The position numbers and the translations under genes were made by a program. A DNA stretch of 64,000 nt from Coemansia sp. RSA 487 (Eukaryota > Kickxellomycota > Kickxellomycetes > Kickxellales > Kickxellaceae): assembly GCA_027577595.1 (NCBI GenBank), contig JANBRJ010000077.1, forward strand, positions 21,011 through 85,010, in the 5' to 3' direction. The notes beneath the pieces were generated by a model. The model was not told the origin of the DNA. It worked only from the letters and a program-made list of their open reading frames with translations, and ran no database searches. Positions 21,301 through 30,267 of the stretch are shown here, piece after piece; the first letter of the stretch is position 1; each line of letters begins with the position of its first letter.

Positions 21301-22649
21301 CCTGCAATCGTGGCGACGTTGCGGATCTGGTTGCCTGCAAAGTACCTGAGGTTGTCGCGCATTGCCGCCAAGCTCTGCGTACGTTGGCGCCCGTGTTTGG
21401 AAATCAGTTGGTGCAGCGTGTGCTCAAAGTGGGCCAGCGTTATGTTGGCGCCAAACGAGACGCGGTCGGGGTGCTCGGCTATTTGGCGCAGTTCAGGGAT
21501 ATCGTTGACGTATACCTGGGTGGCAAACTTGGACCGCTTCAGCTTGATTTCCACTCCCACTTCGCTGTTCCCGGCAACCAGCTTGGCATCAGGGTGCTTC
21601 TTGAGGATTGCCAGAAGTCCAGGGAGCGTCAAGGGCCGGTAGAACCGCTGGCACCATGATGTCTTGGGGTTCTTTGCAACGATCTCCAAAGGCTGCATTT
21701 GCGGCTCATCCTCGGTGGTCTTGCCCTTGGTGTAGCGGATCAGGAACGGTGGGAAAATCAGCTCTTGCGTTGGATCGTACACTTGGAACTGCGAGATCAC
21801 TTCCGCCTTTTCGATCTCCGCTAGGTTGTCCGTGCTACTCGATTTGCAGCATGCTCCGTTGGCTTTACTGCATGGGGCCTCTTCAACCACAGTCAGACTG
21901 TCCTCGCTACTCGATCTGCAGCACGTCCCATTGGCTTTGCCACCACCACAGCAACCGTTTGCGCCATTGGTGGCGGTAAACGGGACCACCGGATCGTGCA
22001 CTGCAAATTGTCCCTCATCAGACTTCTTCTTTTGCAAGCGGCAGCAGCCATCGATTCCGCATCCCTCCTTCTCGCTAGCATCACCAGCCGCCTTGACGCT
22101 GCCATCGTCAGGGTTAACCACGGTGCCGCGCTTCCACGCCTGGTCCGCAAACGTTTTGGCCGCATCCAGGATAGGCCTATACCCAGTGCACCTGCACAGA
22201 TTTCCGTCAAAGCACTCCTCTATCTCGCGCTCAGTCGGGTTCGGTTTGTTGCGCAACAACGTGTACAGCGACATGACGAACCCAGGAGTACAGAACCCGC
22301 ACTGTGACCCGTGCAGCAGGGCAATACGTTCTTGCACGGGATGTGGGTTACTTGTGGTTCCTAGTCCTTCCACGGTTATTACGTGCTTTCCGTCAACTGT
22401 ATACAGAGGACATAGGCATGCGTTGACCGATGTATGGATAATCGACGCTTCGATCGCGTCGTACCGGGACACCATCACTGTGCATGCGCCGCATCCGCCT
22501 TCACCGCAGCCTAGCTTGGTTCCCGTTAGTCCGATGCTGCGCAAGTATTGAAGGAGCGTCAGATCCAGGTCAGGCGACTCCACGGTCACTCGCTTGCCGT
22601 TCAGGTAGAACAGGATACTGGTTCCGAAAGAACTATTAAAAGTAGCCAT
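18345..22649 (-). CDS. XDH: xanthine dehydrogenase (molybdenum hydroxylase)
   Basis: A single-exon gene for 1434 residues that oxidises hypoxanthine and xanthine to uric acid in purine catabolism. Domains in order: [2Fe-2S] plant-type ferredoxin (C48, C53, C56, C78); second [2Fe-2S] domain (C117, C120, C152, C154); an unusual Cys-rich linker (about 195-300); FAD domain; two molybdopterin domains. Seen in the latter: FGGKESRS, the substrate-binding arginine stretch NTAFRSFGG, GTEMGQGLHTKM, and the catalytic glutamate context KGIGEPPLFLG near the C-terminus. All cofactor regions are present, so it should be functional. It is about 80-100 residues longer than animal XDH, explained by the linker. 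The linker holds ten Cys (197-268), with a duplicated ANGxCC[RK]SSSxDxL unit. It stands alone, with no visible purine-pathway neighbours. Confidence 0.95.
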   Translation of the reverse strand: MATFNSSFGTSILFYLNGKRVTVESPDLDLTLLQYLRSIGLTGTKLGCGEGGCGACTVMVSRYDAIEASIIHTSVNACLCPLYTVDGKHVITVEGLGTTSNPHPVQERIALLHGSQCGFCTPGFVMSLYTLLRNKPNPTEREIEECFDGNLCRCTGYRPILDAAKTFADQAWKRGTVVNPDDGSVKAAGDASEKEGCGIDGCCRLQKKKSDEGQFAVHDPVVPFTATNGANGCCGGGKANGTCCRSSSEDSLTVVEEAPCSKANGACCKSSSTDNLAEIEKAEVISQFQVYDPTQELIFPPFLIRYTKGKTTEDEPQMQPLEIVAKNPKTSWCQRFYRPLTLPGLLAILKKHPDAKLVAGNSEVGVEIKLKRSKFATQVYVNDIPELRQIAEHPDRVSFGANITLAHFEHTLHQLISKHGRQRTQSLAAMRDNLRYFAGNQIRNVATIAGNIATASPISDLNPVFMAAGASVTLVSQDGSKRVVPMCDFFLGYRRTAMQPGEVLLDISVPFNPPGECVRAFKQAKRKDDDIAIVTCGLRVRVNIETRKVEDAAFAYGGMAPTTVLAKGAIAAALGGTWGDRLLLDRILGACQEEMRLDFTVPGGMAEYRTALTTSFLFKFWAITCSELQIACGESEFAAEMLKDDEDRVLSKGQQEYASVADRAIVGKGVQHLSALKQVTGEARYIDDMPAVHGELFMALVMSERAHAKLLGIDCTEALATDGVHRVLTSHDVPGENKWNIFHDEEILPVDEVHYVGQPIALVLAESQKLAQDAARLVKVEYDDLPSILGVREAAHKGAWFDEVRQLQNGDVDTAFQEADHVFEGESYCGPQEHFYLETMGSITVPKGEGGEFDVYASTQNPTEAQMVCAEVLGVSASRIVCHVKRMGGGFGGKESRSVLISAFTTLGAYHTNKSVRLILDRDEDMQISGQRHPFYGQWKVGVSRTGQLLALRARIFSNGGFSHDLSIGVLERAVSHIDNCYRIPNTDIVGRVCRTNTQSNTAFRSFGGCQGMILLESMLCEVADKLHVPVEQLRETNMYKVGDVTPFSQPLDSDWNVPLMWAQMKEKGSFAERRAQVDAFNAQSRYRKRGLSLLPTKFGISFGVKHLNQGMALVHVYMDGSVLVAHGGTEMGQGLHTKMAMVAAETLDLPLDSIFISETATNTAANTSPTAASASSDLNGYAVYNACKELADRLRPYRESMAGEPFKKIAKVAYLDRCNLTCAGHYKVPDIGFNWQKNEGLLYFYFTQGVALAEVELDTLTGAHTTRRVDIIMDVGKSLNKAIDVGQIEGAFAQGQGWATTEEFLYFPKNGRLFTQGPGNYKIPSAMDIPRDFRVTLLEGVDTSMLKTIFSSKGIGEPPLFLGSSVFFALRDAVLAARKHAPGLAAGQELPTLHLEAPATPEILRLACEDELVEMARIPSALKEGRVPFTIRI

Positions 22650-22962
22650 ACTAAGTATAAAAAAGGTAAAGTTGAATAAATATGTGGTTGAGGTGTTTCA
22701 AACTATGAGAATAAAAGTAGCTTTTCTCTTGAAGCGAAACTATTCTGGGGAGGACGATGTTTATATATGAAAGACAGATTGTACTCTTTTTTTTACAAGT
22801 AAGATTAGATGAGAGATGAAAGAGAAGGAAAGCGCGGGAAATAAAGGCAAGGTGAAAGAGAGAAAGCCTTGCAGCAACAAAACGGGAGCTTCGCATTGTT
22901 CCGTACAACAAGAGCTGCATTGTCTGCAGATTGGGCAGTGTATGATTTGCTTCTTTGAACGG
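22650..22962. other. promoter region of xanthine dehydrogenase
   Basis: AT-rich with C/T runs on the minus strand, upstream of the XDH start at 22649. No gene is seen. Confidence 0.4.
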
Positions 22963-23358
22963 TCACATGCAACCAGCGAGAAGATGAAAGCTTCTTTTTG
23001 AAGCTGTTTTAACCAATAACCTAATAGCTAACTGTTGTCTACATAAATAACTAAATTCCCCGAAAACGGAACAATATGACGGGTTGTTCGCCAATTTGGT
23101 CCTACAATTCGGCTGAGCTGCATACAACCTTTTGCGGTTCACAAAATAAGCCGAGTCGCTTTGATTGTCCAAAAACTGAACAAATTCACTTTCTTCCAGC
23201 ACTGAAAAATACACTTGCCTTTTTGATGGCATTATTTGTGCATTTGCTAAAGTATTCTTTATCGCCTTTATTAGAATATTCAGCTTGGAAATATCTGCTA
23301 TGCAATTTTCCCACTCCAAAGCTACTTTAACGTCACATTGTATATTACACTTTAACAT
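22963..23358 (-). CDS. small protein of a local four-member family (member 4)
   Basis: I start at the ATG at 23358, about 50 bp after a TATAAAAA box (23408-23416 on the minus strand), giving 131 residues. The first ~65 residues follow the family pattern seen in the three neighbours: short beta-like strand, DVKVALEW, KLNILIKA and a late VYFSV strand. The C-terminal half is Cys-containing and has no counterpart in the others. There is no signal peptide or membrane segment, and it is not a family I know. Gene status rests on the shared pattern, open frame and promoter signal. Confidence 0.5.
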   Translation of the reverse strand: MLKCNIQCDVKVALEWENCIADISKLNILIKAIKNTLANAQIMPSKRQVYFSVLEESEFVQFLDNQSDSAYFVNRKRLYAAQPNCRTKLANNPSYCSVFGEFSYLCRQQLAIRLLVKTASKRSFHLLAGCM

Positions 23359-23470
23359 ATTTCTTGCATGAAAACGGCAGGAAAAAGCCCAGTGCACCAA
23401 ATGGTTTTTTTTATATCAATATGATCGAGCTTGAATACAAATCCCACTACAGTCCACAAGTTGACTAGTT

Positions 23471-23802
23471 TCATTTACCAGAAGGTTTGTTATGCTTCTT
23501 TTTACTAATCTTAAAATACCCAGTGTCGCTGATATAAACCCACGTTGCCTTCTGGATATCCTTATCTATGCACTTGCTGAACACCTTTATTGCGTTCCTG
23601 TCTTCACTCTAATTTGCGATTTAGAAATGAACTTATATATAGTAGCGTCTTCCCATTCGATGGCTGCTTTGACTCCATTAACATCACAGTCATGGTTTAG
23701 TGTAAGCACTCCCAAGTACCTGCCCCCAGGATCAGGCATTTTCACCTTCTTGCGAGGGCTTTTGGTGGCAGAATCCAATAAAAGAGGAGGAACATAGCTC
23801 AT
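23471..23802 (-). pseudogene. small family protein (member 3), one frameshift
   Basis: The frame opens at the ATG at 23802, about 90 bp after a TATAAAAG box (23893-23900). It runs 71 codons to a stop near 23587. One base off, the reading continues as AIKVFSKCIDKD and then VYISDTGYFKISKK, which matches member 2 position for position, to a stop at 23471. A single-base indel near 23590-23596 therefore splits it. The restored family pattern is VKAAIEW, IRVKTG, KC and VYIS..G.FKI. It may be a recent pseudogene, or the indel may be a sequencing error. Confidence 0.55.
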
Positions 23803-25125
23803 GAGGAAAATTGTTAAACTCTTAATTGATAAACTATGAAAAGAAACTATTGCAAATCTTGGGAAATGGCAAGGGCACGTTGTTTCTTGTTGCTTTTATA
23901 CCATTTTCTAAATAAGCTTCAAGTGAACATTTGGCAATTGTTTTTTCTTGGTCCTCCATTTGTTGTTTCATAAGTCTTGGTTTTGCATATTTCTTGCGAT
24001 ATGAAAATACAAAACAGCAGCAAAAAAGGAAAAACGCCCAATATTTACACAAAGAAATGTATGCCGCATTATGAAAAAGGAATGGCAAACGACTGGGAAC
24101 TTCTTTCAACAAGAAATAAATTTACTACAAAGGAAAAATTATACACTGTGGGCAGCAAGCAATGGATATAGGCCAGTGGTAAATGGAATTGCATTTTCTC
24201 CAATTTATCCACATTGTTTCTAGCGTATATGTGAGCCTTCTATACACTGGAGCAATGCTTTAGCGGAAGAGACTGGTAGGTACAAGTACTATATCTGTGA
24301 CACTTTTGCCATGGACCCGGGATAAAATAACACAGAGTAATTATTCGATATCTTGTTTCTCAAACTAGATATAAGAAGAAAAAATACTTGTCTTCCTCAG
24401 AAGGCAATGACCCTCGGGAAACGCTGTCCTTATATGTAACAGGGGGCCGTTACATATAGTGGACTATTGCATTGTTAGCGCTTAGTGGCTGTGCAAACCC
24501 ATTGTCATGGGTTTGCCTCGCATACGACACTCACACTAGCGTGACAATATCAGTGCAAACTTTTTAACTTTTCTTTTTTCTTGTCTTAATATACATAAGG
24601 AAATATAAGGGGGAGACAATGTTTTTTACTTTCAGAAAAAACACAAGCCAGCCATCGTCACCATATTCAGATGTGTGCTTTTTTTAATAAAGAGGTCTTT
24701 ATTTATTCAACCTCTCCATACTGTATTTGGTTGCAGATAGACTTTGGATCTAGCTTGTTTTTTCCGTTTTGTCTAAGGCTCACTTAATTTCAGCTGTAAA
24801 GGCACATAGTTAAATTCCTGGGCCAGCTGTGCTTTTTTTCGGTTGTTGTTTCCCATCGTTTCGGTTCTCGCAACATATCGCACACATTGTTTGCAACTAT
24901 GCTGTTTGTTGTCTTTTCTCTGAACCGGAACCACGATCAAAAACAATATTTGCAATGCTTACACACCAATTGGCTGCTTTGATCATTGTGTTGCAAGTTC
25001 AAACGCGATTAGCATTTAAGTAAAAAAATAATCTCCCCACTATAGTGGACTTTGCACATGGACTTTGTGTGATTTAGAAATCTTGACTAGTTATTGTTGG
25101 TTTTCTAATAAAATAACTCTATTGA
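23803..25125. other. intergenic, contains a solo LTR
   Basis: AT-rich. Apart from the LTR at 24296-24546 and the TATA box of member 3, no feature is supported. A 92-codon minus-strand frame at 23834-24112 overlaps that promoter and lacks support. Confidence 0.5.
24296..24546 (+). mobile_element. solo LTR with perfect 5-bp target duplication
   Basis: A 251 bp unit beginning TGTGACAC and ending GCGTGACA (TG...CA). It is flanked by ATATC on both sides (24291-24295 and 24547-24551). Internal landmarks (CATGGACCC, GATAAAATAACACAGAGTAAT, GGCAATGACCC and a CAAACCCAT..ATGGGTTTG-type dyad) recur in the copies near 59 and 62 kb. TG/CA ends plus a 5-bp duplication are the hallmark of an LTR retrotransposon that has recombined out. 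No internal region is left. Confidence 0.9.
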
Positions 25126-25377
25126 CTAATCTAGCCTGACAATTTTAAGATATCTTTTTTTGCCAATGTAGACATGCGTAGCCTGTCCGATATATTCTCT
25201 ACTACAGTCCTTGAGATTCTTTTTCCCCTTGTTTGTACGAATCGTAATATCCAGTTTCCAAACTGGTTCTTCTATTTTTGCCACCCATCCCAGGGCAACC
25301 TTGACGTCGTCTTTAGCACAGTTGCATTTTAGCTTTAGCTCCCCTAAACATGTATATGCTGCTTTTGTTTTTGGCAT
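25126..25377 (-). CDS. small basic protein of a local four-member family (member 1)
   Basis: An intact 83-residue frame with its ATG about 110 bp after a TTTATAAA box (25487-25494). Family pattern: alternating strand LKLKC, DVKVALGW, KLDITIRT, a Lys-rich turn, one Cys, then THVYIGKKRYLKIV at the end. The charge is strongly basic. It looks like a compact mostly-beta domain of about 75 residues. No signal peptide, so probably intracellular. Unrecognised function. It shares orientation and pattern with members 2-4. Confidence 0.6.
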   Translation of the reverse strand: MPKTKAAYTCLGELKLKCNCAKDDVKVALGWVAKIEEPVWKLDITIRTNKGKKNLKDCSREYIGQATHVYIGKKRYLKIVRLD

Positions 25378-26008
25378 TTTCTAACAAACTACTAATGTCA
25401 AGTAGAAGGCGAAAAAGGTGTAAAATTGGTTTCAATGAAAAATAAAAAATTCCGACAATCGAGGTGCTCGTTGTTGTTTATAAACCTTTCATTTTCTTGA
25501 TAACCTCAGCAATTCCCAGTCAACAACACTCCTCTTTCTACTGTGTTTCATTTGAAATTATAAAGCCTGACTTATCGCTGCCATTTACTTTTTGCATAGA
25601 TCAAGGCAATCGAATATACTGATTTACGACTTTCCTTTTTTGTTTAAAGGTTTGACAAAAAGGGAAAAATGTGAGGAAGAGATATTAATAAAGACTTTAA
25701 AGCAGATGAAAGATTTCATACAATCTAAAGAGCTCTGAACGGTGGAATTTGCTGAAACCTAAAGAAAATCGCAAAACCACTGGTATTGCAATGGTCTGTT
25801 CTATTTCCATACTATATAATAGGTATTGGAAAAATGTAGATGAAAAGCTAGACAGCCATTTAGCATTACATATTTCACGACCAGCACTATTCTTCTTGAT
25901 CAGGCAAATAATGCAAAACGTAACTGCTGGCTTCGTTTGCATCCACACTCTAGATAGTTGTTTTTTTAAAACATCTGCGTTTGTTAATGAACATAATATC
26001 CATATTTT

Positions 26009-26305
26009 TCATAATCTAGAGGTTGGCGCGTTTCTTTTAATCTTAAAAAGCCCAATTCCACTGATGTAGACATTCATCACCTTATCTGCTTCCTCGTCTG
26101 TACACTTTTTCAGCTCCTTTATTGCTTCTCCTGTGCGTATCCGAATTCTGAGCTTGGTAGTAGACCGCCTTATCTTATTATTCAGTGCCAAAGCGAGTTT
26201 GACACCAGCTATCCTACTGTGATTTTTTAATTCAAGTATCTCCAAGTTCCCATTTTTACGCTTGTTTATTTTCACTTTTCGAGGTATGTTGACAGCGATA
26301 GACAT
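26009..26305 (-). CDS. small basic protein of a local four-member family (member 2)
   Basis: I start at the ATG at 26305, about 110 bp after TATAAAC (26413-26419), giving 98 residues; the longer frame would begin upstream of the TATA box. Family pattern: LEILELK, GVKLALAL, TTKLRIRIRTG, AIKELKKC, then VMNVYISGIGLFKIK. The N-terminal 20 residues are Lys-rich. It is the most complete and typical member of the cluster. No known domain recognised. Confidence 0.6.
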   Translation of the reverse strand: MSIAVNIPRKVKINKRKNGNLEILELKNHSRIAGVKLALALNNKIRRSTTKLRIRIRTGEAIKELKKCTDEEADKVMNVYISGIGLFKIKRNAPTSRL

Positions 26306-27088
26306 TATAGCACTTGATTGGTGATAGAAATGTGGAATGTAAAAGGTACTTTGAATCTTGTTTATTGAGAATGATAAGAGCCTTTCCAACTTTGGAGACA
26401 CTCTATTGCTAGGTTTATACATCTTGTAAAGGGTTACAGTGCACACTTGGGGACATTTGCTTTATACATTAGTAAAGTCACATCGCATCACTATCGTCGA
26501 TGACACAGACGTTTTCAAGCATTGGTTGGAACAGCTGACCACAATTTCCAATGCTTTCTCCAACCCTTAGAGAAAGTAAATGTGCGAACGGGTAGTGGAC
26601 AAGGACAGATATTACCAGGACTTTTCTTTGACGGGAGGGGGTGCTAAAAGGGTAGAACGTTCATGAGACGGTTGTTTTTATAGATTGTGTTGGCTGTGAT
26701 AATTGATGATTTAGTAATCAGGCATAGCTTTAAGAAATAACAGGTTTGGGCTTTATTTTTCAAAGAAGGGAGGTTTGTGAAAATATATACCACACTTAAT
26801 GATCGACATTTGTTTGTTTTCCAAACTGGAACAAACTTGTCCACCAAAGTAATTGCTTCCCCAGTTTATTCTTTGTAACTTACAAAGGAACTATGTGAAG
26901 CTTTGCATTTCCGCAGCATACCATCAATTCTTGCGTTCTTGTGTTGGTTTTAAGAGGACATGGAAATCAGGCAAGTTTTTTTTTCGTTTCCTTTTCTCTT
27001 GCATTAGAAGCTTTCTTTCTTCCACCCCTTTCCATCAACGCTCTTGTTTTCTTCTTTCATCGTTTAACTTGCTCGCTGGAAAAACAAG
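26306..27088. other. intergenic
   Basis: The promoter of member 2 on the minus strand and a C/T-rich leader for the plus-strand membrane protein starting at 27089. No coding frame is supported. Confidence 0.5.
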
Positions 27089-29047
27089 ATGGCCACCAGT
27101 GCTAACTGTGGCACAATTTTCAAGCGCATCGTTAAAGCGGTGTACTTGTTGTACTCGCTGCTAACTGTTGCAAGCTTCCTTGTTGGTTACATTTTGATCT
27201 ACAGATATTTGGAGGCGCCGCCAGCAACGCTCAACCGCCAAAGCCCGCCACCGGAAAGCAAAGACCCTACGCTCTACCGTCTGTCGTGGCAAGAGACCAA
27301 AGCCGAATACGAAGCAAAAGTGTATGCCTCGCAGATTGAACTTGTTAACAAGAACAATGCTGAACAGTTCTTTAAGACAGCGCAAGAGCTGTGGCACATA
27401 GAACCGCATACTCTGGATGACAGATACCCGACATACAAGACCCGCGTCAAAGTCGATGTACCTCAAGATGCGCTGGAGAAGCAGACGAATGCTCTGTATG
27501 CGCATATTTTCATCCAAAAGAAAGGAGGGTTTGCTCCGTATCCTAATGTAACGGACCCGTTCATGGTGCACGCGTACACGAAGCTAGTGAAGTGGAAGCC
27601 CATTCATCCGACACCCATTGACTCTGCTATCTCGTTTATCAAGTTTGAGAGCAACATCGCAGTGGACTACGAACTCGTTGCGACAAAGGGCGTTTCTTGG
27701 GCCATGGTGCTGGAAAACCATGCGTTCACAAAGAAAGAGCTGCCGTTTGGAATCATCATCCCCAACAGTCCAAGCAAAAACAAGGAGGGAAAGACAGCGT
27801 ATACATACAACCCGCCGTTGCTGTCAAACATGTTTACCAAGAACAGATGGCCCGAAAATAAGCTTTCCTTGCAGACCGCACGGACCATTGATGTGGCGCT
27901 GGAGCTGCAAGGGATAAAGCTCCGGTGGATCAAGCCCAAGATGCTGGCGCTGCTGATGATGCCGGCGGCAAACAACCTGACGATGACTCCGATCACTGTG
28001 CCTGTTGCCGACCCCAAGCATCCGGACAGGGAAAAGAAGATGACGGTTTTCAAGCCGGTGCTCTACATTGGCAACGAGTCGCTTGTGGACTTTGTTGGCT
28101 CGCGTGGGATCCACGTGTATCTCCGCGCGGCGCTGATCCTGACCATGATGTACTTGGTGCAACTGAGTATTCTATACATTGGCATATGTTTCCTTATGGC
28201 GCCAAAGCGCAGGTGGGTTGGGTTTTCGCGCACGGCCTTTGTCATTTGCATCACCATTTACGGCCTGTCAATCCCTACTGTAGCGGCTAGCGTCGGTATT
28301 ATATCTGCTGTGCTCAACCCCCTCAACGCACTCATCGCCTGCCTTGTGCTTGTGATGCTTGATATCCCGAGGGACCCGAGGAAATGGAGCGAGTACTGGA
28401 AGAACCGCCATGTTTTGCAAAACCAGCAGCCGCCGGCGGGGTACCAGCTTCTGGAGGACACTGAGCTGGACGAGGCACCACTATCCGCCTCTAGCACCAG
28501 TACCGAAAGGAATCGCCGCATGTCAGCAAGCAATGACGACGAATTCGAGCTGGGCGACGAAGGTGCAGCCACCTCCACAACAGCATCATTGCAGGTGCCA
28601 GTCAAGGTGGATCCGCACGAACATATCACAAACATCCGCAAGAGCATCGACCAAGTGGCCATGCGGTGGTTTGTGCTTTCAGTGGGGCCGATACTGGTTC
28701 TGTCGTCGCTTTTGACGCTGTTCAGCAGTAAGCCAATGTCGCTGGGAAGCGTGCTGGCATTCGTGGTGCAGTTGTGTGTCGTTGTTAGCAACGTCTATGG
28801 AGCTGTTTGGCTTGTACCGCAGATCCTCGTCAACAGGCGTGCACAGTCAGGGTCGCTGCTTCCGCCTGCATTCCATATTTGCAGTGTTATCAATGGTGTG
28901 CTGATCGTGGCGCTGATGTGTACTTTGCATCTTTCCAGTGTTTTGGTGAGCCCGCTGAAGCTGTTTTACTGGGTGGCATGGGTGTGCAATCTCATCGCTG
29001 TAGGGCAGTGGATAAAGTACCGCCGCCTCTCACAGCAGCTCGAGTGA
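27089..29047 (+). CDS. CLPTM1-like multipass membrane protein
   Basis: A single-exon gene for 652 residues. An N-terminal membrane segment (about 18-41) is followed by a large, probably lumenal domain with the CLPTM1-type stretch LYAHIFIQKKGG and proline-rich turns. Next come about six or seven hydrophobic segments (near 345-368, 383-428, 524-545, 554-580, 594-620 and 625-642). Between the third and fourth lies a polar, acidic loop (about 450-510). The late PQILVNRRAQSGSLLPPAF resembles the conserved PQLxxNxKxxSxxxLP region of CLPTM1. Known relatives are ER/Golgi membrane proteins involved in receptor trafficking or lipid scrambling. The similarity is moderate; a divergent branch of the family is the best guess. 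Confidence 0.6.
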   Translation: MATSANCGTIFKRIVKAVYLLYSLLTVASFLVGYILIYRYLEAPPATLNRQSPPPESKDPTLYRLSWQETKAEYEAKVYASQIELVNKNNAEQFFKTAQELWHIEPHTLDDRYPTYKTRVKVDVPQDALEKQTNALYAHIFIQKKGGFAPYPNVTDPFMVHAYTKLVKWKPIHPTPIDSAISFIKFESNIAVDYELVATKGVSWAMVLENHAFTKKELPFGIIIPNSPSKNKEGKTAYTYNPPLLSNMFTKNRWPENKLSLQTARTIDVALELQGIKLRWIKPKMLALLMMPAANNLTMTPITVPVADPKHPDREKKMTVFKPVLYIGNESLVDFVGSRGIHVYLRAALILTMMYLVQLSILYIGICFLMAPKRRWVGFSRTAFVICITIYGLSIPTVAASVGIISAVLNPLNALIACLVLVMLDIPRDPRKWSEYWKNRHVLQNQQPPAGYQLLEDTELDEAPLSASSTSTERNRRMSASNDDEFELGDEGAATSTTASLQVPVKVDPHEHITNIRKSIDQVAMRWFVLSVGPILVLSSLLTLFSSKPMSLGSVLAFVVQLCVVVSNVYGAVWLVPQILVNRRAQSGSLLPPAFHICSVINGVLIVALMCTLHLSSVLVSPLKLFYWVAWVCNLIAVGQWIKYRRLSQQLE

Positions 29048-29946
29048 ACGTTTTTTTCTTTTCTTTCTTTCCTGACAGTTGGCAAATATATTTGTTTGTT
29101 TACTTTTTTCATTTGGCACCACGCTTCATGTTGCGTTCAGAGAGGGTTTTCTCATGCAAGCGATATTGCTTGCTCATTTTTGACAGATATTACTGCATTT
29201 TTGAAACTGGGCAAGCGGGGTGACGATGCCCTGGCGCAATGACCAATTTTTTTTACTGCACTCATGTATCAGGGAAACAATGGCGATATATGCCGCGTGA
29301 CGTCTTCTTATCCTTGTTGTGAATGGTGGAAAAAAGCAAATGCCTCGCCACCTTTTTTTTTATCACGCAACAATCTTGTCTTGTTTTGACTGACAAATGC
29401 ATTCGCCTTTTATTCTCCTTTTGGTTTGTCTTCCAAAACGCACCGACCAATGGATTTCGGGGAGATATTGGCTGCAGTGCAAAAATATATCGCAGCAGGT
29501 GGGAAAATGCGAAAAGCTGATTTGTCAGAAAGGCCGCGCTTATCGTCTTAATGTGGTGGGAAAAAGCGAACCAACTAAAACATCCGAAAGGCCCAGCTTT
29601 TGGATTTTATCCTATCTCTTTGGCTGGTGCAACCATTATGCACATGCAGTGCGTGTGCCAGCTTGTGTGCTCCATTCCATTTACTTCGTTTTTTGTCCTG
29701 TGCACTCTCATGCGTATTATTGCAAATGAGTTTTTTTTTACAAGCTGCGGGCACCGGAAAATTGAAAAATCCCGACTTTCGTCCATCTCCCAATTTCTCG
29801 TATAAAAGTCACCAAAGCTCAATCCTTCTTTTTTCCCCCTTGTTTCGTGCATTTTATTCGATTGGATCCTTTTCTTCTTCCTTTTTCTTCGTTATCAAAG
29901 CAAAACAAACGATTATTATTATTATCATTACTGAATTATTGAAGCC
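29048..29946. other. intergenic with leader of zinc-finger gene C
   Basis: Low-complexity AT/CT-rich DNA. A TATAAAAG at 29801-29808 lies about 140 bp before the ATG of gene C. An (ATT)n run lies just before that ATG. No other gene is supported. Confidence 0.5.
29801..29808 (+). promoter_or_regulatory. TATA box of zinc-finger gene C
   Basis: TATAAAAG about 140 bp upstream of the ATG at 29947, in a CTCGTATAAAAG context. Gene A has CTCGTGTATAAATA. Confidence 0.5.
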
Positions 29947-30267
29947 ATGACCTTCTCTTCATCTAGCTCACTCTCATACCAACCACATATTAGCCGTCGC
30001 CGGTCGTCCGTGGTTTCAAGCAATGGTGGTCTTTCGCCCATCGACACAACAACACCCGCACTTGCGCTTGGAGGCATGACCTCGCCTTCGCCAAGAAACC
30101 CTTCTCCGTCCCTCGAGTCGCCTACAGCATATGGCGCTTCGGCTATTGACTACACGTATGTTTGCCAGAAGTGCGGGTTCGGTACAGAATTACTGAGCGT
30201 CTACATGCCACACACTGCTTATCCTTGCGGTGAGCAGCCAATGGAATACGCTTGGGGCAAACTGTGA
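29947..30267 (+). CDS. micro-protein with NOA-like C2HC zinc finger (gene C)
   Basis: A 106-residue protein. The first 65 residues are Ser/Pro/Thr-rich and probably disordered. Then come VCQKCGFG and twelve residues after the second Cys, His, four residues, Cys. The spacing is CX2CX12HX4C, one residue longer at the last loop than genes A and B. The C-terminal tail continues 14 residues beyond the last Cys. The ATG has a good context (GCCATGA) and follows a TATA box. Probably a paralogue of genes A and B with the finger displaced inward. Metal binding is likely from the ligand set; target is unknown. Confidence 0.6.
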   Translation: MTFSSSSSLSYQPHISRRRSSVVSSNGGLSPIDTTTPALALGGMTSPSPRNPSPSLESPTAYGASAIDYTYVCQKCGFGTELLSVYMPHTAYPCGEQPMEYAWGKL

